Assembly: GCA_041494445.1 (NCBI GenBank)
Contig: JBGQAU010000016.1
Span: 1-43,230 of the forward strand
Reading direction: 5' to 3'
Source of the DNA: JAIQFR01 sp041494445
GTDB lineage: Bacteria > Acidobacteriota > Polarisedimenticolia > Polarisedimenticolales > JAIQFR01
DNA: 43,230 nucleotides
Part shown: one piece after another, positions 26,326 to 33,956 of the stretch
Layout: the number at the start of each line of letters is the position of its first letter
How positions within the stretch are numbered: position 1 is the first letter of the stretch
Made by a program: the position numbers and the translations under genes
The notes under the pieces: model-generated
Told to the model about the DNA's origin: nothing
Databases searched by the model: none
What the model saw: the letters and a program-made list of their open reading frames with translations, nothing else

Positions 26326-27201
26326 ATGCACGTGCTCGTCGCCGGCTGCGGGTGGCTGGGGAAAGTCCTCGGACGCGCGCTCGTGGCGCGCGGGGACCGC
26401 GTGACGGGCGTGCGCCGCAACGCCTCGGCGGGCCCGGAGCTGCGCGGCCTCGGCATCGAGCCCCTGTTCCTCGACCTCTCCGACTGGCACTCCATGCGCG
26501 CGATCCCCTCCGACGTCGAGGCGATCGTCGCCTGCCAGTCTGCGCGCGGCGACTCGGCCGCCGCCTACCGTGCCGCCTACGTCGAGGCGACCGGGAACCT
26601 CCTCGAGGCGTCGAGGAGACTCCCGATCCGGGCCTTCGTGTACACCGGGTCTACAGGAGTCTTCGGACAGCGGGACGGCGGCGACGTGGACGAGACGACG
26701 AAGCCCGAGCTGGTCGGGCCCACCGCAGAGGTGCTCTTGCAGGCGGAGCGGGTCGTGCTCGACGCCGCCCGGGCCGGCCTCCCCGCCCGTATCGTCCGGC
26801 TCTCCGGTCTCTACGGCCCGGGGCGTGCGGGGGTGATCGACCGGGTCCGCACCTTCGTCCTCGCCCTCGGCCCCGGCGACGACGCGTGGATGAACTGGTG
26901 CCATGTGGACGATGCGGTGACGACGGTGATCGCGGCGATGGATCGGGGCCGAACCGGCGCGATCTACCACGCGACCGACGCCCATCCCGCCCGCCGGCGC
27001 GAGGTGGTCGAGTGGATCGCCGCGCGGCTGGGCATCGCACCGTCGCAGATCGCCGAGGACGGCGCGCGCGCTTCCTCGAGCCGGCACGGCGCGAACCGCA
27101 GGATCCTCGGCGACAGGACCCGTGCGGAGCTCGAACTCACCCTCGCCTGGCCTTCCTTCCGCGACGGGCTTGCCTCGTTCCTCACCGAGGACCGCGGCTG
27201 A
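26326..27201 (+). CDS. NAD-dependent epimerase/dehydratase-like SDR (YeeZ-like)
   Basis: This 291-residue protein has an N-terminal Rossmann motif VLVAGCGWLGKVLG, the same GCGxLG variant as in YeeZ-type atypical SDRs. It then shows YTGSTGVFGQ, RLSGLYGPGR (about 165-174) and NWCHVDDAV, as in sugar-nucleotide epimerases. The usual YxxxK is not evident, so the catalytic mechanism is uncertain. The substrate is unknown. The ATG at 26326 is chosen; a GTG two codons upstream is possible. No good ribosome binding site is seen, so initiation may be near-leaderless. It converges with tpx, 42 bases away. Confidence 0.85.
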   Translation: MHVLVAGCGWLGKVLGRALVARGDRVTGVRRNASAGPELRGLGIEPLFLDLSDWHSMRAIPSDVEAIVACQSARGDSAAAYRAAYVEATGNLLEASRRLPIRAFVYTGSTGVFGQRDGGDVDETTKPELVGPTAEVLLQAERVVLDAARAGLPARIVRLSGLYGPGRAGVIDRVRTFVLALGPGDDAWMNWCHVDDAVTTVIAAMDRGRTGAIYHATDAHPARRREVVEWIAARLGIAPSQIAEDGARASSSRHGANRRILGDRTRAELELTLAWPSFRDGLASFLTEDRG

Positions 27202-27225
27202 CCGCGCCGGAGAGCCGCCCTCGAC

Positions 27226-27244
27226 GGGGCCGGAAACCCGCCCC
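27226..27244. terminator. Possible bidirectional terminator hairpin between converging genes
   Basis: GGGGC (27226-27230) pairs with GCCCC (27240-27244), with an inner GG/CC pair around an AAA loop and one C-C mismatch. It lies between the ends of the SDR gene and tpx. There is no clear T-run on either side. Confidence 0.3.
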
Positions 27245-27744
27245 TACTTCAGCGCCGCCAAGGCCGCGTCGTAGTTCGGCTCCTGGCCGATCTCCGGGAC
27301 CATCTCCGTGTGGATGACCCCGTCGTTCTCGTCGAGCACCACCACCGCGCGCGCCGTGATCCCCTCGAGCGGCCCGTCGGTGATCAGCACGCCGTAGTCC
27401 TTCGCGAACTCCCGCCCGCGCATCAGCGACAACGGGACCACGTTCTTGAGCCCCTCGGCGGTGCAGAAACGGCCGGAGGCGAACGGAAGGTCGGCGGACA
27501 CGATCAGCACCATCGTGTTCGGATGGCTCCCCGCCTTCTCGTTGAACTTGCGGGTCGAGGTGGCGCAAACCGGGGTATCGAGGCTGGGGACGATGTTCAG
27601 GACCTTCTTCTTGCCTTTGAAGGTTGCGAGGGAGACGTCCTTGAGGTCGCCGCCCACGAGCCGAAAGTCGGGGGCCTTGCCGCCGACCTTCGGCAGGTCG
27701 CCGATGGTGTGGATCGGGTTTCCCTTGAGCGTCACGGTCGCCAT
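27244..27744 (-). CDS. tpx: Thiol peroxidase (atypical 2-Cys peroxiredoxin)
   Basis: This 166-residue peroxiredoxin has the peroxidatic cysteine C60 in SLDTPVCATST and the resolving cysteine C94 in GRFCTAEG, the exact arrangement of E. coli Tpx (C61/C95). It reduces peroxides in the cytoplasm or periplasm using thioredoxin, so it depends on a thioredoxin reductase such as the trxB in this window. Length is full. The ATG at 27744 has an AAGGAGAGG Shine-Dalgarno. It is divergent from the RelA-like gene. Confidence 0.96.
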   Translation of the reverse strand: MATVTLKGNPIHTIGDLPKVGGKAPDFRLVGGDLKDVSLATFKGKKKVLNIVPSLDTPVCATSTRKFNEKAGSHPNTMVLIVSADLPFASGRFCTAEGLKNVVPLSLMRGREFAKDYGVLITDGPLEGITARAVVVLDENDGVIHTEMVPEIGQEPNYDAALAALK

Positions 27745-27846
27745 GCTGCCTCTCCTTTTCGCGCGGCGGGCGACGGCATCGCCCCTGTCGTCCTTTGAGA
27801 AACGCTCAGCGTAGCACGAATCGAAGGGCGAGTCGGGATCGCGAGG

Positions 27847-27876
27847 TTGACGCCGTTCCCGGCGCGGCGGTAACGT
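27847..27876 (+). promoter_or_regulatory. Possible promoter for the RelA/SpoT-like gene
   Basis: TTGACG (27847-27852, 5 of 6 to the -35 consensus) is followed 18 bp later by TAACGT (27871-27876), a weak -10. The ATG at 27898 is 21 nt downstream. Confidence 0.35.
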
Positions 27877-27897
27877 CGTCGCGTCGGAGGGCGCGCG

Positions 27898-29151
27898 ATG
27901 GTCGAGACCGCGGCCCGGTCCCTCGAGGTCCCTCAGGCGTACCGGGTCCACCCGCTGCTCGATCCCCGCCTGCCGAGCCACGACCGTGGGCTCGCGCGGG
28001 TGTGGGTCGCTGTCTGGCGGAAGCTCTTCCAGGAGCCGGACGCCGCGGGGCGCATGCTCGCCTCGTACTCCCGTCCCGCCGGGAGCGCGTCCCCGGCTCC
28101 CCTGCCCATCGAGATCCACTACCGTGACGCGGACCTGTACCTCGACGACCTCCTCCGTCTCGTCCCGGACTCGCTCTCGCGCCACCTCGAGCCGCTGGCC
28201 CGGACCCGCCGCCTGAACGCGATGATCGAGCTGTTCCGCGCGGTGTTCGAGGGGACCGACGCGAGGACTCGTTACGAGGCCCAGCGGAAGCTCTACCTCG
28301 GCAAGCTCCTCTTCGACATCGAGCACTGCCGGTCGGTCCGCGACGGCCCGCACCACCGGCAGCGATTCGAGAGCGTCCTGTCGGAGGGCCTGTGGAGCGG
28401 AACGGAGGAAGGCGGCGAGGTCCAGATCTGCTGCCGGCTCGTTCGAGATCCGAAGGGCGCGGAGCGATTCGAGGTCGGCGTCGCCCCCGCCGCCGGCGTA
28501 CGATGTTACGGGTTCCAGCTGAGGCGGCTCCGGCCGTCGGAGGGCGAAGCCGCGATCGACGTGTTCCACTACCGCTCCCGGCTCAAGCGCGAGGCCAATC
28601 CCGCGCCGCCCACACGCGGGGAGGACGGCCTCCTGGAGTTGGCCGAGGAGGCGCGATGGCCGGCGCTGGGCGGGCGCAACGGCTCCATCCTGAGCAAGAT
28701 GATCCGGCGCGGGATCACGCACCCCTCCGCGGTGGAGGACATGCTCGGGGCCATGTTCATCGTCGGCGACCGGCGGCAGGCGTATGCCCTCGAGCGGAGA
28801 CTCCTCTCGGTGCTCGGGGGGCCGCTCAGGTGGCGCGACCGCGTGGACACGCTGTCGGGTCAGCGCGGGCGCGAGCGGCTCGGCCCCAGCTCGTCCAGCG
28901 GATTCCAGATCCTGAAGGCCATCGTGGACGTGCTCGCGGAGGACCCGGCGGACGAGTCGCCCTACCTGTTCCCGGTCGAGGTGCAGATCTACACGATCGA
29001 GGCGTACCTGAGGACGCTCCACGACGAGCATTTCGCCAGCCACACCGCATACAAGCGGCGGCAGTTCCTGCGCGACCTGATCCCGCTACTGTTTCCCCGG
29101 GAGGTCTACGGCGAGGAGACGCTGCTCCTCGGCGGGACCGCCGGGGGCTGA
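27898..29151 (+). CDS. Divergent RelA/SpoT-synthetase-like protein
   Basis: This 417-residue protein is not a standard RelA/SpoT, but its C-terminal third aligns by eye with the (p)ppGpp synthetase domain. GGRNGSILSKM (258-268) matches GRPKHIYSIYSKM; VEDMLGAMFIV (279-289) matches the IFDLIAIRCVM strand with metal-binding D281; SSGFQILKAIV (333-343) matches NGYQSIHTTV; VEVQIYT (360-366) with E361 matches IEIQIRT; and FASHTAYKRRQ (379-389) matches the AAHWAYK segment. The G-loop tyrosine is F336, and the R of QIRT is Y365. The N-terminal 240 residues are unrecognised and lack an HD hydrolase, TGS or ACT domain. The ATG at 27898 has GGAGGG upstream. The assignment is inference from motif order; activity is unknown. 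Confidence 0.65.
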   Translation: MVETAARSLEVPQAYRVHPLLDPRLPSHDRGLARVWVAVWRKLFQEPDAAGRMLASYSRPAGSASPAPLPIEIHYRDADLYLDDLLRLVPDSLSRHLEPLARTRRLNAMIELFRAVFEGTDARTRYEAQRKLYLGKLLFDIEHCRSVRDGPHHRQRFESVLSEGLWSGTEEGGEVQICCRLVRDPKGAERFEVGVAPAAGVRCYGFQLRRLRPSEGEAAIDVFHYRSRLKREANPAPPTRGEDGLLELAEEARWPALGGRNGSILSKMIRRGITHPSAVEDMLGAMFIVGDRRQAYALERRLLSVLGGPLRWRDRVDTLSGQRGRERLGPSSSSGFQILKAIVDVLAEDPADESPYLFPVEVQIYTIEAYLRTLHDEHFASHTAYKRRQFLRDLIPLLFPREVYGEETLLLGGTAGG

Positions 29152-29207
29152 CGGCCACTCTGGCCTGGGGCGGGGTTCAAGCGTCGGGGCCCCCCCACGG
29201 AAAGGCC

Positions 29208-29237
29208 TTGGAAATGGGGGCGCAGCCGCAGCATAAT
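29208..29237 (+). promoter_or_regulatory. Putative sigma-70-type promoter for the acyl-CoA dehydrogenase gene
   Basis: TTGGAA (29208-29213) and CATAAT (29232-29237) are 18 bp apart. The -10 matches 5 of 6 and the -35 matches 4 of 6. It lies 47 nt upstream of the ATG at 29285 and is followed by GGCCGAAC. Confidence 0.5.
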
Positions 29238-29284
29238 GGCCGAACTTTCGGATCGGCGAACGCCAAGAGCGTCCTGGAGGGAGT

Positions 29285-30448
29285 ATGACCGACGATACCG
29301 CCCGTCTTCCGCTCACCGTCCTGTCCGAAGAAGAAGAGATGTTCCGCGACGCCGTGCGCGACTTCGCGGAAGCCGAGATCCGGCCCCGCGTCCAGGCGAT
29401 GGACGAGGCGAGCCAGTACGACCCGGCCCTGATTCCCAAGATCTTCGATATGGGCCTGATGGGGATCGAGATCCCGGAGGCCTACGGCGGCTCGGGCGGG
29501 ACGTTCTTCCAGTCCATCCTCGCGGTCGAGGAGGTCTCGCGCGTGGACGCGGCGGTAGGGGTCCTCGTCGACGTCCAGAACACGCTGTTCATCAATGCAA
29601 TCCTCCGCTGGGCGACCGAGGCCCAGAAGAAGGAGTTCCTCGGGAAGGCGGCCTCGGGGACCGTGTGCGCCTACGCCCTCTCGGAAGCCGGCTCCGGATC
29701 CGACGCGTTCGCGCTCAAGACCAAGGCCGAGGAGAAAGGGGGCGAGTGGCTCCTGAACGGCCGCAAGCTCTGGATCACCAGCGCCGGCGAGGCCGGGCAG
29801 TTCCTGATCTTCGCGACCGTGGACCCCTCGAAGGGATACCGCGGGATCACGGCTTTCGTGGTGAAGCGGGACGACCCGGGCTTCTCCGTCGGCAAGCGCG
29901 AGCACAAGCTCGGCATCCGCGCCTCGAGCACCTGCGAGCTTCTCCTGGACAATTGCCGGATCCCCTCCGACCGCGTCGTCGGCGAGGTCGGCAAGGGGTA
30001 CAAGATCGCCATCGAGACCCTGAACGAGGGGCGGATCGGGATCGGCGCGCAGATGGTCGGGATCGCGCGCGGCGCTCTCGAGGCCGCGGCCAAGTACGCG
30101 ATGGTGCGGGAGCAGTTCGGGAAGAAGATCGGCGAGTTCCAGGGGATCCAGTTCTCGATCGCTGACGCGGCGACCCACCTCGAAGCGGCCCGCCTCATGG
30201 TGTACAACGCCGCGCGCCTCAAGGAGGCCGGCCGCCCGTTCGTCAAGGAGGCCGCGATGGCGAAGCTCTTCTCCAGCGACGCGGCGGAGCGGGTCACCTC
30301 GGCGGCCGTCGAGGTGTTCGGCGGGTACGGGTACACCGTCGAGTACCCCGTGGAGAAGTACTACCGCGACGCGAAGATCGGGAAGATCTACGAGGGGACC
30401 TCGTTCATGCAGCTTCAGACCATCGGCAAGATGATCCTGTCGGAGTGA
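29285..30448 (+). CDS. Short/branched-chain acyl-CoA dehydrogenase
   Basis: This 387-residue flavoenzyme closely resembles human SBCAD, which oxidises 2-methylbutyryl-CoA and related acyl-CoAs in isoleucine and valine breakdown. Shared segments include GLMGIE.PEYGG-like (GLMGIEIPEAYGG), QNTL, LSEAGSGSDAFALKT, LGIRASSTCEL, LNEGRIGI and YPVEKYYRDAKIGKIYEGTS, with catalytic E370 in the last. Substrate preference is inferred from this similarity. A good ribosome binding site (GGAGGGAGT) precedes the ATG at 29285. The SDR gene follows after 3 nt, so both are probably one transcript. Confidence 0.93.
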   Translation: MTDDTARLPLTVLSEEEEMFRDAVRDFAEAEIRPRVQAMDEASQYDPALIPKIFDMGLMGIEIPEAYGGSGGTFFQSILAVEEVSRVDAAVGVLVDVQNTLFINAILRWATEAQKKEFLGKAASGTVCAYALSEAGSGSDAFALKTKAEEKGGEWLLNGRKLWITSAGEAGQFLIFATVDPSKGYRGITAFVVKRDDPGFSVGKREHKLGIRASSTCELLLDNCRIPSDRVVGEVGKGYKIAIETLNEGRIGIGAQMVGIARGALEAAAKYAMVREQFGKKIGEFQGIQFSIADAATHLEAARLMVYNAARLKEAGRPFVKEAAMAKLFSSDAAERVTSAAVEVFGGYGYTVEYPVEKYYRDAKIGKIYEGTSFMQLQTIGKMILSE

Positions 30449-30451
30449 CCG

Positions 30452-31237
30452 GTGGACCTCGGGATCCGCGGGAAGGTGGCCCTGATCACCGGGGCGAGCG
30501 ACGGTCTCGGTCTCGCCGCGGCGCGCGCCCTGGCCGGCGAGGGGGCCGAGATCGCCATCGCCGCACGCCGTCCCGAGCGGCTCAGGTCCGCGGCGGAGGC
30601 GATCTGCGCGGCGACCGGCGCCGAGGTCCTGGCGCTGCCCGCGGACGCGGCCGACCGGGAGCAGGCCCGGAAGCTCGTGAGCGAGGTCGCCTCCCGTCTC
30701 GGTCCGGTCGAGATTCTCGTGGCCAACGTCGGCGGCCCGCGTCCGGGCAAGTTCGGCGATTTCGCCTGGGACGACTGGGTCGAGGCGTTCGCCGAGATCG
30801 TGGGACCGCTCCACCACCTCGTCTCGGCGGTGCTCCCCGCCATGAAGGAGGCCTTCTGGGGACGGATCGTCTCGATCCAGAGCGTGAGCGTCCGGCAGCC
30901 AGTGGACTCGCTGATCCTCTCTAACGCCATCCGCCCGGCGGCCGCGGCGCTCGTCAAGGCGCTCGCCGCCGAGCTCGCCCCGTCGGGGATCACCCTGAAC
31001 GTGGTAGGCCCGGGCCCGGCCCGAACCGGCCGCATCCTCGAGCTCGGACGATTCCGGAGCCCGGACGCGGACGACGACGAGATCGCGCGCGATCTCGGAG
31101 AGGGGCTCCCGATCGGCCGCCTGGTCGAGCCCGACGAGGTCGCGGCCGCGATCGCGTACCTCTGCTCGGTCCAGGCGGCGGCGGTCACCGGCTCGTACTT
31201 CCCGGTGGATGGCGGCTCGATCCGGGGACAGATGTAG
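30452..31237 (+). CDS. SDR-family protein lacking the usual YxxxK catalytic pair
   Basis: This 261-residue protein has a normal SDR cofactor site (TGASDGLGLAAARAL) and LVANVGG. At the active site the expected Y-x-x-x-K is replaced by S-N-A-I-R within LSNAIRPAAAALVKALA; counting back from the ALAAEL helix places S and R where Y and K belong. The upstream serine (SIQSVSV) is kept. A subgroup of 3-oxoacyl-ACP-reductase-like SDRs shares this LSNxxR form, so it may not be a simple oxidoreductase, or it may use other residues. The C-terminus (YFPVDGGSIRGQM) is normal. The GTG at 30452 is 3 nt after the acyl-CoA dehydrogenase stop, with GGAGTGA upstream. Confidence 0.88.
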   Translation: MDLGIRGKVALITGASDGLGLAAARALAGEGAEIAIAARRPERLRSAAEAICAATGAEVLALPADAADREQARKLVSEVASRLGPVEILVANVGGPRPGKFGDFAWDDWVEAFAEIVGPLHHLVSAVLPAMKEAFWGRIVSIQSVSVRQPVDSLILSNAIRPAAAALVKALAAELAPSGITLNVVGPGPARTGRILELGRFRSPDADDDEIARDLGEGLPIGRLVEPDEVAAAIAYLCSVQAAAVTGSYFPVDGGSIRGQM

Positions 31238-31248
31238 GAGTAGGCCAG

Positions 31249-31273
31249 CATCCGGGGGTTCCACCCCCGGATG
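31249..31273 (+). terminator. Strong hairpin after the SDR gene, no T-run
   Basis: CATCCGGGGG (31249-31258) pairs perfectly with CCCCCGGATG (31264-31273) around a TTCCA loop, 12 nt after the SDR stop. The stem is 10 bp and very GC-rich, as in a terminator, but it is followed by TCCACGAG rather than a T-run. Confidence 0.5.
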
Positions 31274-31416
31274 TCCACGAGAAACCGGGCTTCGGCGATC
31301 CTGGCCCGAGCCCAGCTTGCTCTCCTTGCGGCGCGGGCCCCCGTCCGGTAGCTTGATTTCGTGGAGGGTCCCGGTCGCGAGATCAAGCGTCCCGTCCCGC
31401 TAGGGGAGCCGGCACG

Positions 31417-32451
31417 TTGAACGACCTTTTCCTCAGGGCTTGCCGGCGGCAGCCGGTGGAGCGCACCCCGATCTGGATGATGCGGCAGGCCGGGCGCTAC
31501 CTGCCGGAGTACCGGGCGGTCCGCTCCCGGGTCGATTTCGTCACCCTCTGCAAGACGCCGGAGCTGGCCGCCGAGGTCACGATCCAGCCGATCGACCGCC
31601 TCGGGGTGGACGCGGCGATCCTGTTCTCGGACATCCTGATTCCGGCAGAGCCGATGGGGCTCGCGATCACCTTCAATCCGGGCCCGGTACTCGACCCGCC
31701 GGTGCGCCGCGCGGAGGACGTGGACCGCCTCCGCGTCCCCGATCCGGAGGAGACGGTCCCGTTCGTCTACGAGACGATCCGGATCCTGAGGCGCGAGCTC
31801 GACGGGCGGGTGCCGTTGATCGGCTTCGGCGCCGCCCCGTTCACCCTCGCCGCCTACCTCGTCGAGGGAGGCGGCTCGAAGAACTTCGAGCACCTCAAAA
31901 GGATGATCTACGCGGAGCCGGCCGGGGCGCACCGCCTCCTCGAGAAGTGCACGGCCACGCTCTCGAGCTACCTCGCGGCCCAGGTGCGCGCGGGCGCCCA
32001 GGCCATCCAGGTCTTCGACACCTGGGCGGGGCTCCTCGACCCGGGCGACTACCGGGAGTTCGCGCTGCGCTACGCGCGGCGGGTCCTCGACTCGCTACGG
32101 GACGCGGGCGTCCCGAGGATCTACTTCGCGCTCAACGCTTCGCACCTGCTCGACGACATCCGCGAGTGCGGGGCGGACGTGATCGGCCTCGACTGGCGGA
32201 CGCCGATCACCGAGGGGGCGCGGCGGCTAGGCCACGGCTTCGCGCTGCAGGGGAACCTCGACCCATGCGCGCTCCTCGCGTCCCCCGCGACGATCGAAGA
32301 ACGCGCGCGGCGGATCGTGGTGGAGGGGCGCGCGGCGCCCGGGCACGTGTTCAATCTGGGACACGGGATCCTGCCGGAGACGCCGGTCGAGCACGCCCGG
32401 GTCCTGGTCGACGCGGTCCGGAGCGCCCCCGCGCCGGAGGCGAAGCCGTGA
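31417..32451 (+). CDS. hemE: Uroporphyrinogen III decarboxylase
   Basis: This 344-residue cytoplasmic enzyme removes four carboxyl groups from uroporphyrinogen III to form coproporphyrinogen III. Signatures are PIWMMRQAGRYLPEYR near the N-terminus, ILFSDIL with the catalytic aspartate, GFGAAPFTLAAYLVEG, and NLGHGILPET at the C-terminus. Length fits the family. The start is TTG at 31417, with GGGGAG about eight bases upstream; no ATG or GTG fits. A weak promoter, TTGCGG-17-TAGCTT at 31326-31354, is possible. The 3' end overlaps hemN as GTGA. Confidence 0.97.
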   Translation: MNDLFLRACRRQPVERTPIWMMRQAGRYLPEYRAVRSRVDFVTLCKTPELAAEVTIQPIDRLGVDAAILFSDILIPAEPMGLAITFNPGPVLDPPVRRAEDVDRLRVPDPEETVPFVYETIRILRRELDGRVPLIGFGAAPFTLAAYLVEGGGSKNFEHLKRMIYAEPAGAHRLLEKCTATLSSYLAAQVRAGAQAIQVFDTWAGLLDPGDYREFALRYARRVLDSLRDAGVPRIYFALNASHLLDDIRECGADVIGLDWRTPITEGARRLGHGFALQGNLDPCALLASPATIEERARRIVVEGRAAPGHVFNLGHGILPETPVEHARVLVDAVRSAPAPEAKP

Positions 32452-33848
32452 GCGAAAGCGGCGGCGCCGAGGTGACCCTCGACCTCCTGAGGAAGTACGA
32501 CCGCCCGGGACCCAGGTACACCTCGTATCCCACCGCGGTGGAGTTCAACGAGGGTTACGGCGAGGCGGACTACCGCGCGAGCCTGGCGGCGGCGAACGCC
32601 GCCGCGGACGAGCCGCTGTCGCTCTACGTCCACATCCCCTTCTGCGAGGAGCGGTGCTCGTTTTGCGGCTGCAACGTGGTGATCTCGCGCAAGCGCGAGG
32701 TCGCGGCGGAGTACCTCCGCCACCTTCACCGCGAGATCGACACCCTGGCGGAGCACCTCCCCGCCCGGCGGCGTCTCTCCCAGTACCACTGGGGCGGCGG
32801 AACGCCGACGTATCTGAGCCCCGCCGAGATGGAGGCGCTCCAGCGGAAGGTCGTCGAGCACTTCCGCGTCGACGCCGACGCCGAGGTCGCCATCGAGACC
32901 GACCCCCGCGTCACCACCCACGGGCAGATGGACCTGTTGAAGGCGCTCGGGTTCAACCGGATCTCGATGGGGGTCCAGGACTTCACCCCCGAGGTCCAGG
33001 AGGCGATCAACCGGAACCAGACCGAGCGCGAGACCCGCGACCATTTCGAGTACTGCCGGAAGCTCGGCTTCCACTCGATCAACCTGGACCTCATCTACGG
33101 CCTGCCGCTCCAGACCGCGGAGGCGTTCGACCGGAACATGGACGTGGTCCTGGACCTGAAACCGGACCGCGTCGCCGCGTACTCGTACGCCTACGTCCCG
33201 TGGATCAAGTCGAACCAGAAGCGGATCGACACGTCGCAGCTGCCTACTCCCGAGGCCAAGCTCCGCCTGTTCTGCATCGCGCGCGAGAGGTTTCTCGCCG
33301 CCGGCTACGTCCAGATCGGCATGGACCATTTCGCGCTCCCCGACGACGAGCTGGCCACGGCCGTCAGGAACCGCCGCCTGTTCCGGAACTTCATGGGGTA
33401 CACGGTCAGGATGGGGAGCGACATGCTCGGCGTCGGCGTGTCGTCCATCGGCGACGTCCGCTCCGCCTTCGCTCAGAACGCGAAGAAGCTCTCCACGTAC
33501 TACCGGGCGCTCGCCGCCGGGAAGTTCCCGGTCGAGCGCGGATACCGCCTCGATCGCGACGACCTGATCCGGCGCGACGTGATCAGCCGCTTGATGTGCA
33601 ACTTCTACCTCGACCGCGCCGAGGTCGAGCGGGCGTTCGACATCGTCTTCGCCCGCTACTTCGAGGTGGAGCTGGCGGAGCTGCTGGCCCCCGACGGGCC
33701 GGTGAGGCACGGATTCATCGAGGTGCACCCGGACCGGCTCGAGGTAGTCGGCAACGGCCGCCTCTTCGTCCGCAACATCGCCATGGTCTTCGACCGCTAC
33801 CTGCGCGCCAAGAAGACCGACAAGCCCGTGTTCTCCCGCACGGTTTGA
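32448..33848 (+). CDS. hemN: Oxygen-independent coproporphyrinogen III oxidase (radical SAM)
   Basis: This 466-residue radical-SAM enzyme converts coproporphyrinogen III to protoporphyrinogen IX without oxygen. The iron-sulfur motif is HIPFCEERCSFCGC, with C66, C70 and C73 binding the cluster and C75 following as in HemN. RPGPRYTSYPTA at the start and GGGTPTYLSP (GGGTP helps bind SAM) are typical, and the HemN C-terminal domain is present. The GTG at 32448 overlaps the hemE stop, so the two are translated in series. Full family length separates it from the shorter HemW-type proteins. Confidence 0.96.
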   Translation: MSESGGAEVTLDLLRKYDRPGPRYTSYPTAVEFNEGYGEADYRASLAAANAAADEPLSLYVHIPFCEERCSFCGCNVVISRKREVAAEYLRHLHREIDTLAEHLPARRRLSQYHWGGGTPTYLSPAEMEALQRKVVEHFRVDADAEVAIETDPRVTTHGQMDLLKALGFNRISMGVQDFTPEVQEAINRNQTERETRDHFEYCRKLGFHSINLDLIYGLPLQTAEAFDRNMDVVLDLKPDRVAAYSYAYVPWIKSNQKRIDTSQLPTPEAKLRLFCIARERFLAAGYVQIGMDHFALPDDELATAVRNRRLFRNFMGYTVRMGSDMLGVGVSSIGDVRSAFAQNAKKLSTYYRALAAGKFPVERGYRLDRDDLIRRDVISRLMCNFYLDRAEVERAFDIVFARYFEVELAELLAPDGPVRHGFIEVHPDRLEVVGNGRLFVRNIAMVFDRYLRAKKTDKPVFSRTV

Positions 33849-33901
33849 CCGGCCTACCCCGACCTGATGAGCATCCCCAAGACGAATTCCGGGCGCGGAG
33901 G

Positions 33902-33930
33902 TTAGCACCGGTCGAACCGCGGCGTATATC
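33902..33930 (+). promoter_or_regulatory. Possible promoter for hemY
   Basis: TTAGCA (33902-33907) and TATATC (33925-33930) are 17 bp apart and end 27 nt before the hemY ATG. Each hexamer matches 4 of 6 consensus bases. A short CTCCC/GGGAG hairpin partly covers the downstream Shine-Dalgarno. Confidence 0.35.
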
Positions 33931-33956
33931 CTTCTCTCCCTTCGAGGGGAGCCGAC

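Noticed and set aside
29177..31264. A 695-residue minus-strand frame
   Set aside because: It is opposite the acyl-CoA dehydrogenase and SDR genes; low-complexity Arg/Asp-rich translation, no recognisable domain.
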